The notes under the pieces are model-generated. The model worked only from the letters and a program-made list of their open reading frames with translations. It was not told the origin of the DNA and ran no database searches. Below, piece after piece: positions 12,160 to 23,088 of a stretch of 64,000 nt of DNA (position 1 is its first letter; the number at the start of each line of letters is the position of its first letter). The position numbers and the translations under genes are program-made. Origin of the DNA: Branchiostoma lanceolatum (Eukaryota > Chordata > Leptocardii > Amphioxiformes > Branchiostomatidae); NCBI RefSeq assembly GCF_035083965.1, contig NC_089723.1:30879193-30943192 (forward strand). Reading direction: 5' to 3'.

Positions 12160-12530
12160 TCATGGCGGGACACACTAGGTTTGTACTGAAGAGTACAAGC
12201 TGCATATCCGGACTTATCTATTTGATCCGCTCACACCGGGAATAGACCGGACTCTTTTCGATATTAAAGTGTGGTGGGCGGGGCACGTGGCTCTCTAAAA
12301 CACGGGACCTCCATTCAACGTCCTGTCTGAGGGACGTCCCTAATAACCGAAGTTAGGTACTCATTTGCACCTGAGTGAGGTGAGTAAATTGCCTTTCCCA
12401 AGGGCACAACGCCAACGGGACAAGTCAGGGGAACCTGGATTCGAACCCAGGACCTCTGGGTTCTGGGCCAAACAACCTGACACTTCGCCACCGTGACGCC
12501 ACGTGACGACCTGACCTCATCATTACATTG
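12160..12530 (-). mobile_element. SINE family 1, tRNA-headed, full length
   Basis: Read on the minus strand it has a tRNA-like head with a B-box (GGGTTCGAATCC), then GTTGTGCCCTTGGGAAAGGC, then GCAAATGAGTACCT, GGGACGTCCCTCAGACAGGA, and a tail ending near AGCTTGTACTCTTCAGTACA. About 370 bp. It sits immediately left of the duplicated block and may mark its boundary. Confidence 0.8.
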
Positions 12531-14048
12531 TATACTATTTTAGCCTGTGTTTAAAATACACATTTTGATTCGGCCCCCTGTCCCGAGAGGCGAGAGCTTT
12601 TGTTCGTTCACTTCGGAGACTGTAGCTAACGTTAGTACCAATAGGAGCCCAGGATTCTCTCGCACTATGAAGGATAGTCATCACAGCCTCCAACACCATG
12701 GTCAAATTTAGATAGTTCTCAGTGCAGTCTAACAATATATTAGTGCATATTAGCATATCATGACTGTAACTTGTTATGCATAAATCGACAGGTTTAGGAT
12801 GTTCCTAATTCTCCTGATTTATAGTTTCATCATGCTTCTAGGAGCCTGACAAGCGGAAGTGCTATCAAAAACATGATTTAGTTAGACTTTAAAGGCAGGT
12901 TTGTGGGTTTTCCGCAAGAATGCACGGTGACGCCACTGGGTCGTAACATTAATACGTCGAATTTTTTGACCGATTAGATAGAATGTTGACCTAGACTTAA
13001 GAGCTAACAACTGTGAATCAAACGCCCGAATCGTGATCACTGCCCAGGACTCAGGGGAAGGGAAGGGGTTAAAAAAACGATTTTCTGGGCAACTGTTATT
13101 AATTCAATTGGCGTGAAAAACAAGTAGAATAGCAAAGAGCCGGACAAATGTCAAAGTAGCAGAACACGGGGCTTACCTTTGACCTTTAAGTAGTTCGGAT
13201 ATGAAGTATTGCAAAATTATCCTTGTTAAAATCGCACAGATCTATTACATACACGACAGTGAGGTGGATATTGTACTTTGGGATATGGGCATAGTGCGAT
13301 TCTGAGACGACTTGAATAAAAAATTGGGAAGTTTGACCAATCGGCGTATGTATACTATTTGCGCCTGAAGGTTGCATGTAACTGCCCGAAGCGGTGAGTC
13401 GGCTACAGTGCGGGTATGCCATCTTTAAAGGGTAAGATTATTAACCTTTGACTCATCTACGGTCTGTGAATAAAGTCACTATACACGTGGCCAAACTGTA
13501 TTTTATTTACAGCTCACTAAAGTTGCATCGTTTTATAGGAAACCTCACAGATTAGTCATAGATGACACCTACATGATGTTGTTGGTTGTTATGACAGAAG
13601 AAAACCTCTGTCTTTCTTTGTTTCTTTTGTTTTCGTGGGAGCCATGCCAAAATCATCATGATTTATTGCCAGTGAAACAGTAATACAACGACTGCCTTTC
13701 AGTTTTTACCTCAGCGGGGAAGGAGATTAATCACCGACGGGGGCACTGTTTTTGTTGTGTTTGTGTGTTCGCACCTATAACTCAAATCCTTTCGAGGGAT
13801 CTGTATGAATTTTGGTATCTGTGTAGTTATTAAGGTCCCGAAAAAACACAGCGAATGTCGGCCCCAACGCAGTATTTTCAGGTTCTGCATCATTGCAGAA
13901 AGCCACCCCCGTCCTGAGTGTAGTGTGGTACAGTCAGCCGTCCCCGACGAATGAACCCTTATCATTATGGTACGGAGATTGCGTGTACTGACGGTAAATG
14001 AGAAGGGGGGTCACTAACATCTGGGATGGTTAGCGCTATGACATTAAA

Positions 14049-14612
14049 GGAGTCCTAAAGTCCGTAGGGGGGAGTCATTTTCCAATAGATAATAATTTTA
14101 GGAAGTAAAAATGAATACTTTTTACAGCACACGATAAAGTACCGACCAGTCCCGTGCGCATTAATTAAAAAGCATTCTGTATTCTACTAAATTCTCCAGG
14201 TGACCCTCTATTTTCTAACCAATTAGATTGAATAACCTCAGCCTATGGCTGAATACAATGTGCCTGACAAGGCCTGACAAAAGTCAAGATACAAAAAGAG
14301 ATTCAGGGGTGATAAGAAAAATTTTCCTTGTTATGTGTTCTTTTATATCTTATTAACAACTGGCCTTATTATTGTGCTTATCCCCCCTACCTCATTTATG
14401 CCAAAAATATTCACGACGAAGGGCGTGTATTTACGTATAGGGAATACATGGGTAGGATCTGCATGGGTTTAGTGAGTATCATATTGTTTTCAAAAACACA
14501 CCTTATGTAATTCACCACAAGTGGAATTCTGTAAAAAATCGGCTGATTATGTATTAATTGATACATAATCTAGCGGAAAATCCCCCCCCCCCGTCTGGAG
14601 TTTAGGACTCCC
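14049..14612. mobile_element. Inverted-repeat transposon present only in the pseudogene copy
   Basis: Left end GGAGTCCTAAAGTCC followed by a G-run and ATTTTCC; the right end is the complement (GGAAAATC, C-run, GGAGTTTAGGACTCC). The tandem copy is continuous across this point at about 18555-18565, so these roughly 564 bp are an insertion. The interior lacks a transposase-like frame. Confidence 0.8.
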
Positions 14613-14658
14613 AGGAAGTCACAAATACTCTTGATATTTTCACGGAGGTATGACATCT

Positions 14659-14775
14659 ATTCTCCAAGCAGAGGCTTCGATCGAGAGGGGTAGTTTTGTC
14701 CGGGATTTTAACGTTCCTCTCGTTAAAATCCCGGACAAAACTACCCCTCTCGATCGAAGCCTCTGCTTGGAGAAT
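14659..14775. mobile_element. Fold-back MITE, 'CTCCAAGCAGAGG' tip family, copy 3
   Basis: A nearly perfect palindrome with arms of about 55 bp starting ATTCTCCAAGCAGAGGC. It is flanked by a 9-bp direct duplication ATGACATCT (14650-14658 and 14776-14784). The tandem copy of this locus has a single ATGACATCG at 18594-18602 with no insertion, which confirms the boundaries and the duplication. Confidence 0.93.
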
Positions 14776-15135
14776 ATGACATCTTCGATTTGTTGTTTCA
14801 CACAGTACCAACTCACCGACAACAACTGAGGCCAGGGGAGGATATTTCAATACATCGGAGGTTGAACGATAAGGTGAGGTATTTCTTTTCATTCAGGAGA
14901 AAGACTTTATCTTGATATCTGATGTAAATATTGTCCTTGATCGTTCTTATCATTTTGATCGCGATTGGATTCAGGGTTAGAGCTACCGTACGTTGGGTTT
15001 AGGTTTTAGGTTACTAGACGAATGTGTATGGAGAAAAGTTTGGTTTGGCATGGCGTTTTATGAACTGATGCTGTACCCTTTTGATAAAATGAAGTCTCTA
15101 AAGGCACGCAGTATCTGTTTGGTAGTAGTTTTGGC

Positions 15136-15455
15136 TTCGTTACCTTCACCAGAAGGTTATGTTTTCGGTTTTGCTATGGTGTAGTGGCTGTGGAGCGTTT
15201 GTGTATTTGTGTGCAAACAGCGCTAGCGCTAGCATACTAGTAACATGAGAAGCTGAGGATGGATTTTCATGATATTTGGAAGGCGGGTAGATGTCGGAGA
15301 GACGAAGGTGAAGTTTGATGATGGGCCTCCTAGCGGCTCCCCATGGTACAGCAGTGAAACTTCCAAGCTTGAGATTGCGTATTCTAGAAGTGCTTTGGTC
15401 GTGATAGTTGAGCGATAGATAGCTCTTGAGGCAGGAAATAAGTTTGGGCCCATAG
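15136..15455 (+). repeat. Hairpin-ended dispersed repeat, copy 2
   Basis: Starts ACCTTCACCAGAAGGT then TATGTTTT, and continues to GGATGGATTTTCATGATATT, GGCGGGTAGATGTCGG and GGGCCTCCTAGCGGC. The distal part is also present in the intact tandem block at 18720-18830, so the repeat pre-dates the duplication and was partly lost there. Confidence 0.7.
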
Positions 15456-15957
15456 TGGCTTTAAATTTGTTCGGAACTTCAGTAGACCTTTTTGGTTTTT
15501 TGGAAACCTTCGGAGTTGATTACGTATTCTTTTATGAAATCAAACTGACCTTTTTATTTGTGTGTTCTTCATAGAAAGTGGATTATGACGTACTTCAACC
15601 CCTACACGGACCTCACTGTGAACAAGTCCCAAGTCTATCCAGGACAGCCCATCAACTTCGAAAACAAAAAGCGAAGGAAAACGCGAAAAAACATCGGTCG
15701 GGAAACAATCAGCAACAAATTATATCGTCTAGTCCCCGAGTCGTCACCTCTTCTGGGCAAGCACTTCCGGTCCTGTGCTGTTGCAGGGAATTCTGGGATT
15801 CCATCCAAAAATGTGATTGGATGACTTGTGACTTTATTGCTCGGCAATTACATTGCCAGATACAATTATACAAACATTGTAAAATAGCAGTAGTGGCAAT
15901 CACTTTAAATTATTTTTTTGGCACAGTCTAATATTTACACTAACTCAGCCTATCTTG

Positions 15958-16195
15958 CAGGGATGTCCCTGTAGCTCAACTGGTAGCAGCCTCACAGTTA
16001 AGCTCCTGGTTTTAATTTGTTGCTAACTGGGATTGAATGGTTCAGGATATCTTGGTTGGGGCTGAACCCGTCTTTCGGGAGGGACGTTAAATGGGTGTCC
16101 CGTGTTCGAGGAGGTGCCTCGAGCACGATAAAGGGGAAGGGCTAGCGACTCCTCCCTGCAAAATATGCCCTGGTACTGAAACAGCAAGGAAACTT
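15958..16195 (+). mobile_element. SINE family 2, tRNA-headed, in pseudogene block
   Basis: Head GTAGCTCAACTGGTAGCAGC resembles a tRNA A-box region. The body contains TTGGTTGGGGCTGAACCC, GGGACGTTAAATGGGTGTCC and GTTCGAGGAGGTGCCTCGAG. The orthologous copy after the intact gene is at 21794-22062, so this insertion pre-dates the tandem duplication. Confidence 0.85.
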
Positions 16196-16603
16196 TTCCA
16201 GTGTTATACCACACTAATAATACATATCTGCATTTTTAGCACTGGTATCTGTCTACATGTAGTCACCGTGTCTATAGACAATCCTTCTTACGACTTCAGA
16301 TTAAATTTGATTACACTTTGCAATGATGCATTGAAGTACTATTGACTTGAATCTAGCGATTTCGTAATGGTTCTACTAAACGCTTATCACCCTAAATGTC
16401 ATCTGATGGTCATAAAGTACAGTAGGGGTGTCCTCACTAGATAGTTATGAACAACACCTCCAGCTACATGTGAAAAGGCTAACGTTAGGTGTGACAGGTC
16501 GTTCAGTGTAATATAACAAGCTACTGACGAAAACCTTGACTGCGAAGATTAATGTGTTGTGCCCAAGGGCGTTTATACCGGCTATACAGATACAGATACC
16601 ACC

Positions 16604-19600
16604 ATGGCGGACAGAAAGGCGTACTTTCGACTGATGGCTTCTGGAATACTTCTTGCGTTTTTCACGACCATTTTGATTAGCAGAAAGGCACGACAGCCTT
16701 CACAGCCAATTCCAGTCGACGTCAGCAAATCTCGGAGGAACCTTGCTGTTTCCACAAAGTACAGGTAGGTTTAGCCTGTGTTTAGTACACACTCTGTCAG
16801 GGGCCGGTCGGGCGCCCTAGGCCTGTCCCGAGAGCTTCTGGTCGGAGACTGTAGCTGGTGCCAATATCCTGTAGCTCAGGATTATCACTATATATATGGA
16901 AACCAGTCATCACGGCCTCCAGCACCATGGTAACAGACAGATCTCAGTCTGACAACATATTAGTGTGTGTTAGCACATACCGTAACTTGTTATGCATAAA
17001 TCACCAGGTTTAGGTTGTTCCCAATCAGTCTCCTGATTTATAGCTTTAGGCCTCTGGGGGCCGACAAGTGGAAGGGCTACTACAAAAGTAGGTTTATGGC
17101 TGGGTTTATGGATTAAAAAAGAATGCACGGGACATAATTGGGTCGTAACATCATGTAAGATTTTTCGACCGATTAGATCACGCTCATCTAGCGTTAAGAA
17201 CTAACAACTGTGAATCAAACGCCCGAAACGTGATGAATCCAGGAAAAGGGAAGGGGTTAAAAAAAGATTTTCAGGACATCTTGCAATTAATTCACTCGGT
17301 GTACAAGACAAATTGAATAGAAAAGGGCCAAAAGAATGGCAAGGTAGCAGAACACAGCACTAACCTTTGACCTTTAGCTAATTATGTTTGCCTTCATGGA
17401 GGGGAGCATATTCAGTTTCTGCTACGTTTCTTCATCTTTTTCTTCTTCTTCAGTTCACCAAAGAAATAGGGTCAATGACCTTCACCAACCAGCTGTCGCC
17501 ATGGTTACTGCTAAGGTATAAGCCATCATGTGGTGTTCGATTACATTACATGTGTATAGCAAGTGCTGGAGGGGCTGGTCACCATACCCATGAAGGTGTT
17601 CTAGTAAGAATAAAAAGAGCAGTTATTAAGCGCTAGACCATGTGAAGGTAAACATTATTGTATTTGTTTGCAAATATTATCTTACAATATAAAGTACATG
17701 TAGTGCAAAAGCATGACTTTCGTATTGACAGCGATCACGAGGTGGATATTATACCTTGTGGTATAGGCATAGTGCGATTTTGAGACGGCATGAATTGGAT
17801 TGTGACGTTTGTTTGCCCAATCGGCATATGTATAAGACCAAGAGACCACGTCTTGAGATATAATAGAAATCGACAACAAAACAACAACATAATTGCGCGT
17901 GAAGGTTGCATCTGCCTGAGGCGGTGAGTCAGCTATGTAATCCTTAAAGGGTAAGATTATCAACCGTTGACTCATCTACGTCTGTAAATAAAATTATCAT
18001 ACATGTGGCCAAACTGCATTTGCATTTAAGTGGCATCGATTTATATGACACCTCAAAGACTAGTCATAGATGTAACCTACATGATGAATGTCGGTTGTTA
18101 TAACAGAAGAAAACCTCTGTCTTTCTTTGTTCCTTTTGTTTTCGTGCGGAGCCATGCCAAAGTCATCATGATTTATTGCCAGTTAAATAGTAATACAACC
18201 ACTGTCTTTCAGCTTTTGCCTCGGGGAAGGAGGTTAATCTCCGACGGGGGTACTGTTTTTTGTTGTGTTTGTGTGATCGTGCCTATAACTTAAATCCTCT
18301 TAGGGGTTTGTATGGATTTTGCTATTTGGGTAGTTATTTAAGTCCTGAAGAAGCACAGCGAATGTCGGCCCCAATGCAGTGTTTTCGGGTACTGCTGCAG
18401 CACCGCAGAAAGCCACCCCTTCCTGAATGTAGTGTGGTACGGTCCATTGGCAGCTGGTCAGCCGTCCCCGACGAATGGACCCTTATGGAAGGGAGATTGT
18501 CTTGAAGGTGGAAAGGGGGGTCACTAACATCTGGGATAGTTAGGGCTATGGCATTAAAGAATTCACAAAGACTCTAAATATTTTAAGTGAGGTATGACAT
18601 CGTCGATTTCTTGTTTCACACAGCACCATATCACCGAGAACAACTGAGGCCAGGGGAGGATATTTCAATAGATCGGAGGCTGAACGGATAAGGTGAGGTA
18701 TTTCTTTTCTATCGATCAGTTGAGATTGCGTATTCTGGAAGTGCTTTGGTCATGATCGTTGAGCATTAGATAGCCCCTGAGGCAGGGAATAAGTTTGGGC
18801 CTCCTAGCGGCTTTGTTCGGAACTTCAGTGGACCTTTTTTGGAGATGATTACCTTTTCTTTCATAGTTGACCTTTTTTGGAGATGATTACCTTTTCTTTC
18901 ATGAAATCAAACTGACCTTTTCTATTTGTATCTTCTTCATAGAAAGTGGATTATGACGTACTTCAATCCCTACACAGACCTCACTATAAACAAGTCCCAA
19001 GTCTATCCAGGACAACGGATCAACTACGAATACAAACAGCGAAGAAAAAGGCGAAAAAACATCGGGCAGAAAACAATCAGCAAAATATTCTATCGTCTAG
19101 TCCCCGAGTCGTCACCTCTTCTGGGCAAGCACTTCCGGTCCTGTGCTGTTGTGGGGAATTCTGGGATTCTCCTAGGTAGCCGTTGTGGTCGTCAGATCGA
19201 CTCTGCAGACTTCGTGTTCAGAGCTAACCTGGCTGCCATCGAAGGGTTCGAGAATGACGTGGGGACAAAATCTAACTTCACCACCATGAACCCCTCCGTT
19301 CTTTCGCACGATTATGCAATCGAAGGAGACTTTAATAACGCCACTATTAGAATTAGAAATATGTTTCTAAAGCGACTGCGTCTCATCCACGACCAGATTC
19401 TCCACATCCCAGCCTTTGTATCGGCGGGAGGACCCCGAGCCGTGGAGTTTGTCAACAAGGCGATACTGAAATATAGATTACCAATGAAGATGTCGTATGC
19501 ACCGAGCAATGTAAATGAAAAATTGACAGAGTAAGTATTTCACATGCGAGAAGTATTTCTTGATTCATAATATTCACACATTATAGCACTTCCCTGTCAA

Positions 19601-21560
19601 TGTCATATGCACATCAAGAGGTATCACTGGAAGGATTAAATACTAGTAGTAATATCTTCGTTATAAATGATGGACAAACTATCTATGATGCAACCGATCG
19701 ATGGATCAGAAGTGATCTGTAGGCTTCTATTTGGCCTGATATCGATATACCTTGAGCATATGGTAGGGACACTTTCCCCGCCCCCTAACCATACTGGACC
19801 GCTTTTTCCGACGTTCGGACTGGACCACTCTTTCTACCGCCCCGAGACACTATATGAGGCCCTGAAAGTGAAAGTGGTATCTACTTGTTCAATAGCCCTC
19901 TGTCAACGTCGTTTGTAAATGCCGTTTTATTCGTGCATTATGATTTATCATGCATTATTTCCATGTTTTCTTCCTATGCGCTCTTACATGGCCTGGAGTC
20001 CGCTTTCCCAAGCTCCGCTCCTCGCCAAGAAGATGGCGAGGAGCGGAGCTTGGGTAGCGAATTACACTTACGTACACATATACGATACAAGAAGAGAGCT
20101 ACGCGGTTTGGGGCATGTGATGTCTTTAATATGTGCGTCTGCTCTGTGATAGAGGCTTATTGGTTGTACAAAGACATCAACGGCCAAGGACTGTGGCCTT
20201 GGCGGCCGGCAGTTACAAAACAAACTGCAGTGTAGCATTTACGTACGGTATTGGTAAAGTTACACAATTCTGATCGTTCTTTAAAGAAACGAAATTGCAG
20301 TAGGGGCGGGACGGTGGTAACATTGAGCGGGAGGCAAGCCCAGCCGTAGGGACGGCGGATGTCGCTATTAATGAAAGCGGCACTAGCGGAGGTCAAGCGT
20401 CGCTTCCTCAGCGTAATTCCCTACGATTGGTCAACTGACCAATCCTACTATGACTAAAGCTAAGAAGACTGGACTCCAGGCTATTTTTACATACATTTGT
20501 GTTCTAACCATGTGTTCTTCTTACCATGCGTTCTTACCATGCGTTCGTATGCATGTGTTTTTACTATGCGTTCTTACCATGCGTTCTTACTGTGTTCATG
20601 CCGTGTGTTCTTACCATGCATTCTTACCATGAGTTCTTACTATGTCCGTATGTTCTTACCATGCGTTCTTACCATGAGTTCTTACTATGTCCGTGTGTTC
20701 TTAGGGCCCTGTCACACTTGTGCGTATATTTACAGTGCGCATGAGTTCCGCAGTAACATTCTTTTGGTTTAAGTGAATTTTGCGGGGAGGAAGTTTGTTT
20801 TCTACTTTGACCCACCGTTGAGCAGTCTAGTTATCAAACCAGAGAAATTACTTCTTCGGCTGCAAACTTAATTACCTAAACCAAAATCATGTTGATACGC
20901 AACTCATGCGGGCTTGTATATACGCACAAGTGTGATAGGGACTTTACCAAGCGTTCTTACGGTGTTCTTACCATGTGTTCTTACCGTGCGTTCTTACCAC
21001 GTGTTCTTACTATGCGTTCTTACTATGCGTTCTTATATGCCACGCGTTCTTGATATGCGTTCTCACCATGCGTTCTTACTGTGTTCTTACCACTATGTTT
21101 TCTTCTTATATGCCACGCGTTCTTGCTATGCTTTCGTACGTACTGCATTCTTACAACGCCTTCTTGATTACCACGCTTTCTTACTATGCTTTCTCACCAT
21201 ACGTTCCAAGTATGAATTCTTAGCATGCATTCTTACTTTGTGTTCTTACCATGTGTTCACATTTTCAACATTCCTAGGATGTGGAATGATTCACCCTTCA
21301 AGCCAAACCGGTCATCGACAGGATGCATATTATTTGTAGTGGCCGCCTGTCTATGCGACCAGACCCACCTTTACGGATTCTACCCATTTGATAAGGACCA
21401 AAATGGACGAGAAAAAAAATATCATTACTATGGAGATTTCAAAGAAAAGTACCTCGATCCAAAGCACGTAATGAAAGAAGAGTATCGGGCGTATCAGACC
21501 TTCCACAAGCGGAAGGCACTGGTACTGCACACAGAGCCTTGTAATGACAACGAACTCTAA
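16604..21560 (+). CDS. ST8Sia-type sialyltransferase (GT29 family)
   Basis: Exons: 16604-16764, 17454-17515, 18943-19530 and 21278-21560 (stop TAA). Exon 1 starts in an ACCATGG context and encodes a short cytosolic tail plus an uncharged segment ([15 protein letters not shown]), the signal anchor of a Golgi type II enzyme. Exon 3 holds sialylmotif L ([20 protein letters not shown], then DVGTKS and MNPSV). Exon 4 holds motif S ([20 protein letters not shown]), YGFYPF, motif III (HYYG) and the C-terminal HKRKAL. The family transfers sialic acid from CMP-sialic acid; the motif L wording resembles alpha-2,8 enzymes, but linkage and acceptor are inferred. Exon 2-3 and 3-4 phases agree. Exon 1 ends in phase 2 while exon 2 needs phase 0, so a small exon is missing between them or exon 1 uses another donor. 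Total near 364 residues, as expected. Confidence 0.85.
19990..20483. mobile_element. 'GCCTGGAGTCC' hAT-like element, long form
   Basis: Left end TGGCCTGGAGTCC, right end GGACTCCAGGCTA. A strong internal hairpin (CCAAGCTCCGCTCCTCGCC and complement) lies next to the left end. Candidate 8-bp flanks CTCTTACA and TTTTTACA agree at 6 of 8 positions. A compact relative is at 48332-48467. Confidence 0.75.
20505..21262. repeat. 13-bp minisatellite (TTCTTACCATGCG-type), interrupted
   Basis: Degenerate tandem units of about 13 bp (consensus close to GTTCTTACCATGC) fill 20505-20701 and 20945-21262. The MITE at 20702-20944 is inserted between them. Unit variants include CATGAG, TATGTC and CACGCG endings. 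Confidence 0.92.
20702..20944. mobile_element. 'GGGCCCTGTCACAC' MITE, copy 2, inside the minisatellite
   Basis: Left end TAGGGCCCTGTCACACTTG, right end CACAAGTGTGATAGGGACT. Internal sequence (GACCCACCGTTGAGCAGTCT and similar) matches 8287-8509 in reverse. It interrupts the array, so it inserted after the array formed. Confidence 0.85.
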
Positions 21561-21572
21561 TGAAGAATAATC

Positions 21573-21643
21573 ACTCCATCCATCCATCCAACCAACCAAC
21601 CAACCCATCCATCCATCCATCCATCCATCCATCTATCCATCCA
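21573..21643. repeat. CCAT/CCAA tetranucleotide array
   Basis: About 70 bases of CCAT units with a CCAACCAACC interruption, starting a dozen bases after the sialyltransferase stop codon. The deletion in the pseudogene copy joins at the equivalent of this array. Confidence 0.9.
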
Positions 21644-21793
21644 CAAAGATGTGATTGGATGACTTGTGAATTTATTGCTCGACAATTGCATTGCCAGATA
21701 CAATTATACAAACACTGTAGAATAGCAGTAGTGGCAATCACTTTAAATTGTTTGTTGCACAATCTAATATTTACACTAACTCAGCCTATCTTG

Positions 21794-22062
21794 CAGGGAT
21801 GTCCCTGTAGCTCAACTGGTAGCAGCCCCACTGTGTGAGTTAAGCTCCTGGTTTTAATTTGTTGCTAACAAGGAGACCCCAGCATGGTTCAGGTCAACTC
21901 GATTGGGGCTGAACCTGTCTTTCGGGCGGGACGTTAAATGGGTGTCCCGTGTTCAAGGAGGTGCCTCGAGCACATTAAAGGGGAAGGGCTAGCAACCCCT
22001 CTCTGTGAAAAATATATCCTGCCAAGGAAACCTGCTGCCCTATGTGCCACTAGCCACTTGCA
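21794..22062 (+). mobile_element. SINE family 2 after the sialyltransferase gene
   Basis: Same head (GTAGCTCAACTGGTAGCAGC) and body as 15958-16195, at the matching position of the tandem duplicate. Ends near AAGGAAACCTGCTGCCCTAT. Confidence 0.85.
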
Positions 22063-23088
22063 TAGATCATTTACATGCTGTAAATGTACATAAAATCAGT
22101 TTAGCTGTGTTAGAGATGATTTAGAATATAGATGATTACTTAGCATGCATGAATAGCATGTAATTTTTCCACTGTCTTTCCATAATACAAATCTGCATTT
22201 TTAGCGATTGGTTATAATCTATCTGTACATGTATGCCCCGTGTCTATAGTCAATCATTCTAATGGCTTATAATATCAATCAGATTACACTAAATATGCTT
22301 TGATACACTATTGACTTAAAGTTTGTAATGTCTTACTGAAAGGAACTATTTGTCTTATCTATAATAGTCACATGGCTTAACCAGTTGGTATAGAGAGTTT
22401 GTCGTGCATTTGGGAGGCCATGGGATCAAACCCCAACAGAGTTATGCATACATACTGCTTTCTCTGCTTAGCACTCATGACTAATAGTATGGTACTTAAA
22501 CACACCCAAAAAATGTCAAAGCACACATTACGTACATTCCTATCAAAAGGTAAAATACTGTCCATCTAATAACCTACTAGTCTGTTGATATTTGAAAAGT
22601 AAGACATTACAAAAATGACAACATTGCAAAGGCTTCTGGCCATTAAAACCCTTCTTTGGGAGAATTATGTGCAAGCAGTGCACTGTCACATCATTGACAA
22701 AATTCCATGTTGTTCAGATACATTTTTGTTTCCTGATCTATTACTAATTATACACAAAAAAAATGATAATTCTAATATAACTCTGACTGAATGGTACATT
22801 ATCATTTATAATTTCTAAAGAGAAGTTTCAATGGAAAATCAGCATATTTTGTAGGTGTCTTGTTTTTCTGACACACAAAAAACTACTAGTATCCAGGGCT
22901 GCAGTTAGTTCATGTAGATGTTTCAATTCCCTATTACAAAATCTGCTTGAAAGATTATTTTCTTAGTAACTTCTATCATTACACAAATGAGCTGGGATAC
23001 TTCCCACTCTTGAGTTCAGTATCACTTCCCTAAAATACCCCCACACCCCCCAAAAAAACAATTAGATTTTACCAAACAACCAATCAAA

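Larger units (their letters stand above)
10923..12537. other. Intergenic region before the duplicated sialyltransferase block
   Basis: Contains a MITE (11317-11510) and a reverse-oriented SINE of family 1 (12160-12530). I see no gene. The sialyltransferase first exon has no counterpart here. Confidence 0.65.
12538..16390 (+). pseudogene. Tandem-duplicate ST8Sia-type sialyltransferase pseudogene
   Basis: This block aligns with 16770-22360, the interior and downstream flank of the intact gene. One recognisable exon remains, starting at 15575 after the acceptor CTTCATAG. It encodes [14 protein letters not shown] and continues to the start of sialylmotif L (SCAVAGNSGI), where it stops matching at about 15800. 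The sequence then jumps to homology with DNA located after the stop codon of the intact gene (21630 onward), so the rest of the catalytic exon, the next intron and the last exon have been deleted. The junction is at a CCATCCA motif that in the intact copy is part of a CCAT tandem array. The counterpart of exon 2 (17454-17515) is also missing, with about 300 bp lost, and exon 1 is not found. It cannot encode an active enzyme. Confidence 0.85.
19531..21277 (+). other. Last intron of the sialyltransferase gene
   Basis: A GT-AG intron of 1,747 bases. It holds a roughly 494-bp inverted-repeat transposon (19990-20483), a 13-bp minisatellite in two blocks, and a MITE that splits the minisatellite. 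The minisatellite ends about 20 bases before the acceptor. Long frames rich in Leu-Cys-Ser-Tyr here are translated minisatellite. Confidence 0.8.
21561..23088. other. Intergenic region after the sialyltransferase gene
   Basis: Contains the CCAT array, a conserved block shared with the pseudogene flank (21644-21790), SINE family 2 (21794-22062), the end of the tandem duplication (about 22360) and a tRNA-like SINE fragment at 22372-22440. From 22450 to 23088 the sequence is AT-rich with nothing recognised. Confidence 0.65.

Noticed and set aside
20505-21262. Possible CRISPR-like array
   Set aside because: Units are 13 bp and directly contiguous without spacers; this is a eukaryotic minisatellite.
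20497-21339. Overlapping plus-strand frames rich in Leu, Cys, Ser and Tyr
   Set aside because: They are the 13-bp minisatellite translated in three frames, plus MITE sequence.
22372-22440. tRNA-like sequence (TGGTATAGAG and GGGATCAAACCCC)
   Set aside because: Acceptor stem does not pair; best seen as an eroded SINE head.
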